Source: Candidatus Scalindua sp. (GTDB taxonomy: Bacteria; Planctomycetota; Brocadiia; Brocadiales; Scalinduaceae). Taken from it: a DNA stretch of 56,067 nt. Below, piece after piece: positions 9,241 through 16,852 of the stretch (the stretch's first letter is position 1; each line of letters opens with the position of its first letter). The translations under genes and the position numbers were made by a program. A model generated the notes under the pieces. It made no database searches. It was not told the DNA's origin and was given only the letters and a program-made list of their open reading frames with translations. Location: assembly GCA_021777035.1 (NCBI GenBank), contig JAIQZR010000046.1, positions 1 to 56,067 of the forward strand, read 5' to 3'.

Positions 9241-10057
9241 TCTTATTAAGGCTGTCTACGCAGACAAAATTGTTTTTCATATCATCCGAACGTGTTTCAG
9301 CTTCTCCCAGTACGAGATATCCGTTTTTATTCAAATTTTTTGTGAACTTGTTGAACACTTTATCTTGAAGGGCTCTTGAAAAATAGATGAGGACGTTTCT
9401 GCACAGGATCAGATCAAAATTGGCAAAAACACTATTAATTGGGGCAATGGATTTTTCAGACGTCAGATCGTGATAACTGAAGTCTACCAACTCTTTCACC
9501 TGCTCTTTGATTCTATAATTTCCATCACAATGGAAATACCTGTCCAGAAGTCCTTTTTTTACTTCTACAACACTATCGTCGGAGTATTTGCCGTTCTTTG
9601 CATTCTCCAGCGCGTCGGTGTCGATGTCAGTGGCATATATTGTTATGTTATAATTTTTTAAATTTTTACCAAGTAGTTCGATTAGTAATATTGCTATTGA
9701 ATATGGTTCTTCACCATGAGCACATCCGGCACTCCAGATTCGTATCGTATTATCCATGGATCTTTGTTTATACTCAATCATTTCTGGTAAGACTACTTTG
9801 TGTAGCAACTCAAATGTTAAGGGGTTTCTGAAAAAATGGCTTACATTAATGGTCAGGTCATCGAAGAGTTTTTTATATTCTTCGGGATTAGTGTCCAATC
9901 GCCTTGCGTAATCCAAATATGTTCCTGATCCGGTTGTGGTCAGCCTTCTTGCCAGCCGGCGTTTCAGCATACTTGTTTTATATTGTCTGAAGTCAAACCC
10001 TCTCTCTTCGAATATCTTTTGAAGAAGTTGTTTTATATCTTTGCAGTTGTTACCCAT
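9224..10057 (-). CDS. cheR: CheR-type chemotaxis protein methyltransferase
   Basis: S-adenosylmethionine-dependent methylation of glutamates on chemoreceptor signalling domains is the family activity. The 277-residue product has the N-terminal helical CheR domain (RGFDFRQYKTSMLKRRL, then NVSHFFRNPLTFE) and the methyltransferase domain with WSAGCAHGEEPYS as the SAM-binding motif and LILCRNVLIYF. I chose the ATG at 10055-10057 (product starts MGNNCKD), which overlaps the end of the upstream REC-HD-GYP gene and has CAGGAAG nine bases before it. The longer frame to 10129 would add 24 residues from inside that gene. No receptor or CheB is in view, so it may serve a non-motility signalling cluster. 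Confidence 0.9.
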   Translation of the reverse strand: MGNNCKDIKQLLQKIFEERGFDFRQYKTSMLKRRLARRLTTTGSGTYLDYARRLDTNPEEYKKLFDDLTINVSHFFRNPLTFELLHKVVLPEMIEYKQRSMDNTIRIWSAGCAHGEEPYSIAILLIELLGKNLKNYNITIYATDIDTDALENAKNGKYSDDSVVEVKKGLLDRYFHCDGNYRIKEQVKELVDFSYHDLTSEKSIAPINSVFANFDLILCRNVLIYFSRALQDKVFNKFTKNLNKNGYLVLGEAETRSDDMKNNFVCVDSLNKIYQKR

Positions 10058-11132
10058 CTCTATATTCTTCCTGAATAACAAGCACCTCGTCAAGATTTTC
10101 AAGGAATAGATCAAGGAGTCTTGGTTCAAAGTGCTTGCCCCGGCCTTCCTTCATGATGTCCAGGGATTTGTCGATTGAAAATGCCTCCTTGTAGGGGCGC
10201 TTGCTCGTAAGCGCATCGAAGACGTCAGCTACTGCACAGATTCTGCCAAACAATGGAATCTTTTCTCCTGCAAGTCCTTTAGGGTATCCACTGCCATCCC
10301 ATTCCTCATGGTGGGATAAAGCAATGATCTCTCCTGCCTGGAGTAATTCAGAGGATGAGCCATTGAGTATACGACCTCCAAAGGTCGCATGCTGTTTCAT
10401 AATCTCCCACTCTTCGGGGGTGTGTTTGCCAGGCTTGAAAAGAATATTGTCAGGGGTGCCAATTTTGCCCACATCGTGCATGGGGCTGGCAAGACGTATG
10501 ATTTCCGGCTCGTTTGAAGGCAAATGTAAACGCCTGGCCAGGAGGGCGGAGTAATTGCTCATACGTTTAATGTGGTTTGCCGTATCTTCGTCCTTGTATT
10601 CCGCCGCTACTACCAGGCGATTGATTGTTTCTATATGCGCTTCGTGGGTCTGTCGTTCCGCTTCAATACTTATTTCAAGGGATTTGCGCAGTTGCTCGGT
10701 TCTTTTTCTCACCTTTTCCTCAAGTTCTGCCTTATGCCGTTTGAGAGCATCTTGGGCCTCTTTTAACTTCAGAAGAGATGTCATGCGCACTCGCAGTTCG
10801 TTTTTTTCAACGGGCTTGGAAATATAGTCGTTGGCTCCTGCTTCAACCGCACGTAGACGGTCATATTTATTGGTGAGAGCCGTTGTCATTATTATGGGTA
10901 ACTCACCGTAATCCTGATCTTTCCGGATTTGACGTGTTGTCTCATAGCCGTCCATTCCCGGCATCATAATGTCCATAAGTACCAGGTCAAAATCCAGCTT
11001 TATTTTGGCGATTGCCTCCATCCCATCACAGGCAGTTTCAGCCTCATGTCCTAAAGAGGTTACAAAAGCCTCCAATAATTCACGGTTTACCTCTTCATCA
11101 TCCACAATAAGAATACGTTTAGCTTTATTCAT
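10050..11132 (-). CDS. REC-HD-GYP response regulator, probable cyclic di-GMP phosphodiesterase (RpfG-like)
   Basis: A 360-residue cytoplasmic regulator. The receiver has the Asp pair (IVDDEE) and acceptor D54 (LVLMDIMMPG). A coiled-coil linker spans about 120-165. The HD-GYP domain carries H219-D220 in MHDVGKIG, then HHEEWDGSGYPKG with the GYP signature, and later ADVFDALTSKRPYKEA. Family members hydrolyse cyclic di-GMP, so phosphorylation probably tunes second-messenger levels. It overlaps the cheR start by eight bases, indicating translational coupling, and AAGGAAG precedes its ATG. The pairing of HD-GYP with CheR and sensory kinases supports a shared regulon for surface or envelope behaviour (inference). 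Confidence 0.92.
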   Translation of the reverse strand: MNKAKRILIVDDEEVNRELLEAFVTSLGHEAETACDGMEAIAKIKLDFDLVLMDIMMPGMDGYETTRQIRKDQDYGELPIIMTTALTNKYDRLRAVEAGANDYISKPVEKNELRVRMTSLLKLKEAQDALKRHKAELEEKVRKRTEQLRKSLEISIEAERQTHEAHIETINRLVVAAEYKDEDTANHIKRMSNYSALLARRLHLPSNEPEIIRLASPMHDVGKIGTPDNILFKPGKHTPEEWEIMKQHATFGGRILNGSSSELLQAGEIIALSHHEEWDGSGYPKGLAGEKIPLFGRICAVADVFDALTSKRPYKEAFSIDKSLDIMKEGRGKHFEPRLLDLFLENLDEVLVIQEEYRDG

Positions 11133-11447
11133 AATTTGACTTCCTTGTTTTTAAATAAGACAAATGTGCATCAACTTTCTACAATTCCCGGTTATTCTGA
11201 TCTGCTCAAGTTTGTTCCGGTTATAATTGCTTTTTTGAGTTTAAAAGACATCTCTTAAGTACTTTTATATTCTCAGAAAACTCCATGAATGAAGCAGTCT
11301 AAACTTACAAAATCTATATAGCAACGTTTTTTGATACCTTTGATCGTTTCTATTAACCCGACTCTCGCAGTAGTGCAGCAGAAACAATACTATCAAAATC
11401 TGAACGTGTGACAAGCCTCATGGGAAACATCTTACGTCTACTGTTGT
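11133..11447. other. intergenic region, no feature recognised
   Basis: A 315-base A/T-rich gap between the toxin-antitoxin pair and the REC-HD-GYP gene, all on the minus strand. It must hold the promoter of the REC-HD-GYP operon, but I see no strong repeat, hairpin or open frame. Confidence 0.4.
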
Positions 11448-11744
11448 TTAAGATATTCGATTTTTCCAGTAATAGGGTTTTCTACTTGTGTGAGCAAAAG
11501 CTATTATCCAAATATATTCCTCATATTCATTGTAATAGATAAAATATGGAAATCTGTGAAGTAAAAGTCTTCTTGCTCCATATTTGGATTCGGTGTACGT
11601 TCTGGGATGTCTTTGTATTGAAAAAAGTGCCTTTTGTATTTCATATTCAAAGTTTAAGCCAAGTCCAGCAACTTTATCTTCATAGTAGTCCACAGAATGC
11701 CATAGTTCTTTTTCTGCATCATCATGTATGATTACTTTCTTCAT
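11448..11744 (-). CDS. ParE/RelE-superfamily toxin
   Basis: A 98-residue protein with the order typical of the ParE-type fold: N-terminal helical hairpin (DDAEKELWHSVDYYEDK), then FSIQRHPRTY, RRLLLHRFPYFIYY and a final strand IWIIAFAHTSRKPYYW. Family toxins block gyrase or cleave mRNA on ribosomes; which applies cannot be told from sequence. Its ATG overlaps the antitoxin stop (ATGA arrangement), so the pair is translationally coupled. It fits a class II toxin-antitoxin module between the signalling block and the peptide transporter. Confidence 0.88.
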   Translation of the reverse strand: MKKVIIHDDAEKELWHSVDYYEDKVAGLGLNFEYEIQKALFSIQRHPRTYTESKYGARRLLLHRFPYFIYYNEYEEYIWIIAFAHTSRKPYYWKNRIS

Positions 11745-11971
11745 TGATATTTTGCCCTGATTTCTGACAGTACTTCTTCTGCAGGCCTTCCTTTCGCTGT
11801 GCCATTTTTTATTTCATTCACTCTTCTACATATTTCTGCTTCCCATGCATTATCAACATCTGAATCAATTTCATCATCTAAGCTAGTGATTAGCTCATGA
11901 GCTAATTTAGCACGATCATCAACAGATAAAGACAATGCTTCATTCTTCATTTTGTTAAGCAAATCTGACAT
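11741..11971 (-). CDS. addiction-module antitoxin (Unstab_antitox-like)
   Basis: A 76-residue protein with the usual features of the putative addiction module component family (PF09720-like): an N-terminal helix with LSVDDRAKLAHELITSLD, then WEAEICRRVNEIKNG and a C-terminal segment GRPAEEVLSEIRAKY that would wrap the toxin. A strong ribosome-binding site (GGAGGTGA) precedes the ATG. It is the first gene of the two-gene operon with the downstream toxin. Such antitoxins neutralise the toxin by direct binding and often repress their own promoter; this one lacks an obvious DNA-binding domain. Confidence 0.88.
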   Translation of the reverse strand: MSDLLNKMKNEALSLSVDDRAKLAHELITSLDDEIDSDVDNAWEAEICRRVNEIKNGTAKGRPAEEVLSEIRAKYQ

Positions 11972-12382
11972 TTTCTCACCTCCATATTAATACCCAAACT
12001 ATATAATATTATTACTGTTTAGAAATCAAAAGATCGTTTCTGTGCCGTAACGGATTCTATATTATATTTAACTTATTTCAAGGGCTATTTCGTGTTCATA
12101 TTATTGCCATAAAGGTACTCAGGCGTTAAGTTTTTTTTTTGGAGTGCAGTGACCGCCTGCCCGCCGGTCTGTTAGGCAATGCCATTGAATTAAGGGGGGA
12201 AATATGGAGTGCATCATCCCCGTCCGAACGGCCTGGCCGGGCGGGCGTGATGATGCGTTTTAAAGCAGTGACACGGTCACTGCACTCCAAAAAAAAAGAT
12301 TTGTTTTTGCATTTGAAAATTAAATCCCTTAATTCAATGACATTGGGTCTGTTAGGCGGGGATGATGCACTCCATATTCATT
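11972..12382. other. intergenic region dominated by a family C repeat
   Basis: A 411-base gap. The part next to the antitoxin (about 11972-12060) is A/T-rich and must carry the toxin-antitoxin promoter. Most of the rest is the repeat at 12138-12375. No open frame here looks coding. Confidence 0.45.
12138..12375. repeat. palindromic repeat, family C, copy 3 (large form)
   Basis: Outer arms TTTGGAGTGCAGTGACCG (starting about 12138) and CGGTCACTGCACTCCAAA (ending about 12291) are inverted repeats. Inside and after them lie GGAGTGCATCATCCCCG, CGTGATGATGCGTTTTAAAGCAGTGAC and a terminal GATGATGCACTCCATA. The blocks match those at 1275-1405 and 8705-8776, rearranged. It ends a few bases from the stop of the double ATPase gene and could fold as a strong 3' structure there. 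Confidence 0.7.
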
Positions 12383-14113
12383 TCAACAACTTATTCTTTT
12401 CAGATCAATAGAAGGATCAGGTATTGGGATTGCATCAAGGAGTTGCTGAGTGTAAGGGTGTTCGGCTTTTGAATAGATGTCGGCAGTCGGTTTTAGTTCA
12501 ACAATCTTACCCATGTTCATTACCGCTACCCTGTCGGCAATGTAGCGAACGACAGCAAGGTCGTGCGAGACAAAAAGCATTGTGAGATTCATCCGAGACC
12601 TTATCTCTTTTAAAAGATTAAGTACATCTGCCTGGATTAGTACATCAAGTGCACTGACAGGTTCATCGCAGAGTAGGATCTCGGGCGCAAGTGCAAGGGC
12701 TCGCGCTATACTGATACGCTGACGTTGACCGCCTGAAAATTCGTGAGGATAGCGGTTTATCCAGGCAGGATCGAGCTGCACCAGTTCCATAAGTTCACGC
12801 ACCTTTTTAAACGCATCTGTCTTAGACATTAAACCATAGTTAATCAGAGGTTCGGCAATAATGCGACCGGCAACAAAGCGGGGATTGTGGCTTCCGTACG
12901 GATCTTGGAAAATCATCTGTATCTTTCTGCGGATGGCGTGAAGTTCTTTTTGATTAGCCTGTAAAATATTCTTGTTATCATAATATATCGAACCGGATTT
13001 AGATTTTATCAGACCCGCTATAGAACGAATAAGTGTCGATTTGCCTGAGCCGCTCTCTCCTACAAGCCCGAGTACTTCGCCCTTGTATAGCTCAAGATCC
13101 ACTCCGTTTATGGCCTTTGTTATCACTTTGTGAGAAGAGAAAAACCCATTTCGCTTTCTAAACTCAACATGAAGGTCTTTGATAGCAATAATTGTCTCAT
13201 TTCTTAATAATGATCCGGTGCTTACAACAGTCTCTTCTCTATTATGGCCGTGTTCATTCTTCCCAAGAAGATCGACATCCTTATCGACACGGGGAACTGC
13301 GGAGAGTAGTTTTTTTGTATATTCATGCTCTGGCCACGCAAACAGTTTTTTAACTGGAGCTGACTCAACAACTTTACCCTGGTACATCACCACAACCCGG
13401 TCGCAAAGGCCCGCAACTACACTGAGATCGTGTGTAATAAAAACCAGTGACATTCCGCGCTTGACAAGTTCATTTTTCATCAGTTTCAAGACTTTTTCCT
13501 GTATGATAACATCAAGGGCAGTTGACGGTTCGTCGGCGATCAGAATTTTTGGCTGCACGGATACGGCTGCAGCTATCATTACCCGCTGTTTCATACCACC
13601 TGAAAGTTGATGTGGGTAGCTATAAAAGCTATTGTCCACGTCACTGATTTCAACCTCCTTGAGAAGATCAATTGCTTCTTTTCTGGCGGTAGCAACCGAT
13701 TTTGATGTATGTCGCAGAATTGGTTCCATCACTTGTTTGCCAATTGTGAGGTAGGGGGTCAGACTGCTCATAGGGTTCTGGAAAATCATGGAGATCTCTT
13801 TTCCGCGCAGATCCTGCCATTGTGATGTCGTGTTTTGCAGTATGTTCCGTCCGCTAAACAGAACCTCTCCCTCAACAGAAACACGCTTCTTGTCATGCAG
13901 CCCCATTAATGAGTAAGCAACAGTACTTTTACCTGAACCACTTTCGCCTACAATAGCCAGCGCTTCCCCTGCATAGAGGTCAATGTCAATGCCTGCCACA
14001 GCTTCAACATCTTCAAGAAGACTTTTGTATGTAACCTTAAGATTTTTAATCTGAAGTATTTTCTTATTATTTTTCATAGTAACATCAATACATCTCCTCA
14101 ATCTCATTTTCAT
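12383..14113 (-). CDS. fused double ATP-binding protein of an oligopeptide ABC transporter (OppD-OppF / YejF type)
   Basis: Up to 576 residues with two complete nucleotide-binding domains that would energise import of peptides through the permeases encoded upstream. Each half has Walker A (GESGSGKST), a signature motif (LSGGMKQRVMIA; FSGGQRQRISIARA) and Walker B with DEP (ILIADEPSTALD; ILLCDEPVSALD). The segment after each half (EHEYTKKLL; EHPYTQQLL) is typical of the OppD/DppD family. The true start may be an internal ATG (product MKNNKKILQ), 12 codons in. A repeat block separates it from oppC, so cotranscription with the permeases is likely but no longer tight. Confidence 0.9.
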   Translation of the reverse strand: MKMRLRRCIDVTMKNNKKILQIKNLKVTYKSLLEDVEAVAGIDIDLYAGEALAIVGESGSGKSTVAYSLMGLHDKKRVSVEGEVLFSGRNILQNTTSQWQDLRGKEISMIFQNPMSSLTPYLTIGKQVMEPILRHTSKSVATARKEAIDLLKEVEISDVDNSFYSYPHQLSGGMKQRVMIAAAVSVQPKILIADEPSTALDVIIQEKVLKLMKNELVKRGMSLVFITHDLSVVAGLCDRVVVMYQGKVVESAPVKKLFAWPEHEYTKKLLSAVPRVDKDVDLLGKNEHGHNREETVVSTGSLLRNETIIAIKDLHVEFRKRNGFFSSHKVITKAINGVDLELYKGEVLGLVGESGSGKSTLIRSIAGLIKSKSGSIYYDNKNILQANQKELHAIRRKIQMIFQDPYGSHNPRFVAGRIIAEPLINYGLMSKTDAFKKVRELMELVQLDPAWINRYPHEFSGGQRQRISIARALALAPEILLCDEPVSALDVLIQADVLNLLKEIRSRMNLTMLFVSHDLAVVRYIADRVAVMNMGKIVELKPTADIYSKAEHPYTQQLLDAIPIPDPSIDLKRISC

Positions 14114-14539
14114 CCATTTATTTTCTATTCATGGCGAAAAGAAAAAAAGGGTTCTCATGCCAAGACGCCGAGATCGCAAAGAAAATACAGAAACAAGTTA
14201 AGTCGGGTAAGAAACCCGACCTACGACCAAAAAAATATAATATTTTGTAGGGCGGGTTTCTTACCCGCCGACTTTGAATTTCCTATGCATCAATTCACTT
14301 CAACGCAGAGGCGCTGAGGTCGCAAAGAAAATACAAAATGAATTAAAAGATAAAAGCTTTTTACCCTCTGTGTTCTCAGCGCCTCTGCGTTAAACCTTCT
14401 TTTTCCCTTAGCGCTTTGCGGCTCTGCGTGAGAACTGTTTTTCCCTACTCCTTCTTTTCTCCGTGCCTTAGTGTAAGTCCTGGCTTTTTGCCTTTTTTCT
14501 CTCACACGGAGGCCAGCACAAAGGAAAATTGAATTTAAA
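14114..14539. repeat. composite palindromic repeat, family B, copy 2, inside the opp operon
   Basis: Roughly 14192-14420 is nearly identical to 4588-4815, including the AAGTCGGGTAAGAAACCCGAC / GGGTTTCTTACCCGCC palindrome and the GCAGAGGCGCTGA / TCAGCGCCTCTGC palindrome. It occupies the whole gap between the permease gene ending at 14540 and the ATPase gene starting at 14113. The open frame across it (14290-14583, minus strand) is made of repeat sequence and is not a gene. Confidence 0.82.
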
Positions 14540-15931
14540 TCACAATGCCCTTTTTGGGTCAAAGCTATCACGGAGGCCGTCACCCAGGCAGTTCATTCCG
14601 AATAGTATAAATATCATTGTTAAAGAGGGACAGAGAAGCAGCCACCAGTTTTCTCCGGCATCTCCCAATGTTCGAACACCCTGTTCCACAAGACTGCCGA
14701 GTGAGTCGGACGCATTTGTAATTCCAAGCCCGATATATGCAAGGAAGCTCTCTTCGAGAATAACCAACGGTATTGTCAGTGTTGTATAAACTATTACCGG
14801 ACCTATCGTGTGTGGTATTAAATAGACAAAAATAATTTTCCCGGCACTTGCGCCTGACATCTTTGCTGCCTCGACAAACTCAGATTCACGGAGAGAGAGT
14901 ATCTGACCTCGAACAATTCGCGCTACTGTCAGCCACTGAACAAGGCCAAGAGCTACAAAAAACAAAATCAAGCTTCTTTCAAAAAGCACCATTAAAAGAA
15001 TCACAAGAAAAATAAAAGGTAAACCGTAGAGGAGATCAACTATTCTCATCATTACACTGTCTATCATGCCACCAAAATAACCGGACACTGCCCCGTAACT
15101 CAGACCTATTATAATACTTACCAGGGTGGCCACTATTCCAACCAGTAGAGAGATCCTTCCCCCATACAGTATCCTCATAAATAGATCACGACCAAGTTTG
15201 TCGGTTCCAAGAAGATGAGAAACTCTCTTTTCTTCACCATCAGCAATTACGCTGAGTACATCCCGTCCTTTTATAATAAGAGAATCACTGCTTGTTTCAT
15301 CTTTACCATTTTTTACTCTTATTGATGTTACAACCGAATTGCTTAGAGTGACTATGTTTTGTGATGCTTCTTTATCCTCTTTAATAAGAAGCATCAGAAG
15401 GACACGGGAATCTTTCTCAAACAGTCCTCCTGGTGGGTCGCTGTTTTTCTTCAGTTCAAACGCCTGCTCCAGTCTCACACCCGGGCTTCCATCATCATTC
15501 GAACGGAATAGTCCACCCTCCAGGGTTGAAGAGTTCAACTCATCAAGATGACGAGCACCTTCAGTGAACATGATGCTATTGATCTTTCCGCGTCGAGTTG
15601 TTACCCGAATCTCTTGACGGGAAATATTTCTTGTCTGATATATCAGCTCCTTAGCGCCGGACAACGAGGGGGATGTCTCAGCCACTTCTCCTATAATAAA
15701 AATATTTTTACTTAAACAGTCAGGATGTGTGAATCCCGGTGATTTTGCTCCAAGCCAGACTCTGGTAAGTTTCGGCTGAACACCGCAAAAAAGAGGGGCT
15801 ATGACAACTGTTACGGAGACAGCAACAACGAGGAAGAGTCCAAAAAGTGCAAGACGGTGTTTCAGCAATCTCATAAAAGCGAGACGTGTTGGTGAAAACG
15901 ATTTTTGTGATAGCTTCATTTCAGTTTTCAT
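14540..15931 (-). CDS. oppC: oligopeptide ABC transporter permease (OppC family) with large extracytoplasmic insert
   Basis: A 463-residue inner-membrane permease. After the first membrane helix (about 25-47) an insert of roughly 220 residues precedes the conserved HLLGTDKLGRD that opens the transport core. Core helices follow, with the EAA loop (FVEAAKMSGASAGKIIFVYLIP). Ordinary OppC proteins are about 300 residues with a short loop at this point, so the insert is unusual and probably periplasmic. The start at 15931 (MKTEMKL) overlaps the end of oppB by 11 bases with AAGGG before it; the longer frame to 15958 is less likely. Confidence 0.88.
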   Translation of the reverse strand: MKTEMKLSQKSFSPTRLAFMRLLKHRLALFGLFLVVAVSVTVVIAPLFCGVQPKLTRVWLGAKSPGFTHPDCLSKNIFIIGEVAETSPSLSGAKELIYQTRNISRQEIRVTTRRGKINSIMFTEGARHLDELNSSTLEGGLFRSNDDGSPGVRLEQAFELKKNSDPPGGLFEKDSRVLLMLLIKEDKEASQNIVTLSNSVVTSIRVKNGKDETSSDSLIIKGRDVLSVIADGEEKRVSHLLGTDKLGRDLFMRILYGGRISLLVGIVATLVSIIIGLSYGAVSGYFGGMIDSVMMRIVDLLYGLPFIFLVILLMVLFERSLILFFVALGLVQWLTVARIVRGQILSLRESEFVEAAKMSGASAGKIIFVYLIPHTIGPVIVYTTLTIPLVILEESFLAYIGLGITNASDSLGSLVEQGVRTLGDAGENWWLLLCPSLTMIFILFGMNCLGDGLRDSFDPKRAL

Positions 15932-16844
15932 TGCCAACCCTTGGATCAAGAAATCCATATACTATATCTACTGCGAGATTGCAGATTATTACTAATGTCC
16001 CGTAAAGAATGACAGTCCCCATTATCATGAAATAGTCGCGGTTGAGGGCGCTCTCAACAAACTCTCTTCCAAGTCCCGGAATGTTAAATATCTTTTCTAC
16101 AACCAGTGAGCCTGTAGTAATCGATGCAATAGCAGGTCCGAGAAAACTGACAACCGGTAGAAGGGCGCCTTTAAGTGCATGACGCAAGACTATCGTCCTT
16201 TCCGTTAACCCCTTAGACCGCGCTGTGGTTATGAAATCTTCGGATAGCACATCAAGCATCCCTGCGCGGGTAAGACGTGCAAATCTGGCTGCAAATGGCA
16301 GCCCGAGCGTTACTGCCGGAAGTATCAGGTGAAGGGATAGTCCTCTGTATCCGGAAACAGGAAGAATGTGAAGCACACGAGAAAAGAGGGTTTGTAAAAG
16401 CGGCCCAAAGACAAAAACCGGCAGGCTTATACCAATTACTGCTAATGCCATTATGGAATAATCAAGCATACTATTTGATTTCAATGCAGATATCAGACCT
16501 GCAACAACACCGGCACAAAGTGATATTAACAATGCTGTTATACCGAGAAGAAGTGATGGTGGAAAATGGTTTGAGATGATTTCGTTTACGGAGAAATCCT
16601 TCTGCTTCAGTGATGGCCCAAGATCTCCCTGCAAAAGCCTTACAAGATATCTACCGTACTGACTTACCAGAGGGCCATCAAGATGGTATTTTTCTGTTAA
16701 CGCCTCTTCAACTCCAGGAGGGAGTTCCCTGTCCGAACTGAATGGACCACCGGGCGCCATTCTCACCAGAAAAAAAGTAATAGTGATAAGGATAAGCAGG
16801 ATAATCGGAACAAAAATCAAACGTCTGAAAAGATATCTGTACAC
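15921..16844 (-). CDS. oppB: oligopeptide ABC transporter permease (OppB family)
   Basis: A 307-residue inner-membrane permease with the standard OppB layout: N-terminal helix (FVPIILLILITITFFLVR), a PGGPF motif, a short periplasmic region with YHLDGPL and GDLGPS, then five further helices and the EAA loop (DFITTARSKGLTERTIVLRHAL). The start codon is GTG at 16842-16844 with GGAGGG upstream, eight bases after the binding-protein stop. It pairs with OppC to form the transmembrane channel. Confidence 0.93.
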   Translation of the reverse strand: MYRYLFRRLIFVPIILLILITITFFLVRMAPGGPFSSDRELPPGVEEALTEKYHLDGPLVSQYGRYLVRLLQGDLGPSLKQKDFSVNEIISNHFPPSLLLGITALLISLCAGVVAGLISALKSNSMLDYSIMALAVIGISLPVFVFGPLLQTLFSRVLHILPVSGYRGLSLHLILPAVTLGLPFAARFARLTRAGMLDVLSEDFITTARSKGLTERTIVLRHALKGALLPVVSFLGPAIASITTGSLVVEKIFNIPGLGREFVESALNRDYFMIMGTVILYGTLVIICNLAVDIVYGFLDPRVGNEN

Positions 16845-16852
16845 TTTTTACT

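Noticed and set aside
14290-14583. 97-codon minus-strand frame between oppC and the ATPase gene
   Set aside because: Made almost entirely of the family B palindromic repeat and present as non-coding copies elsewhere.
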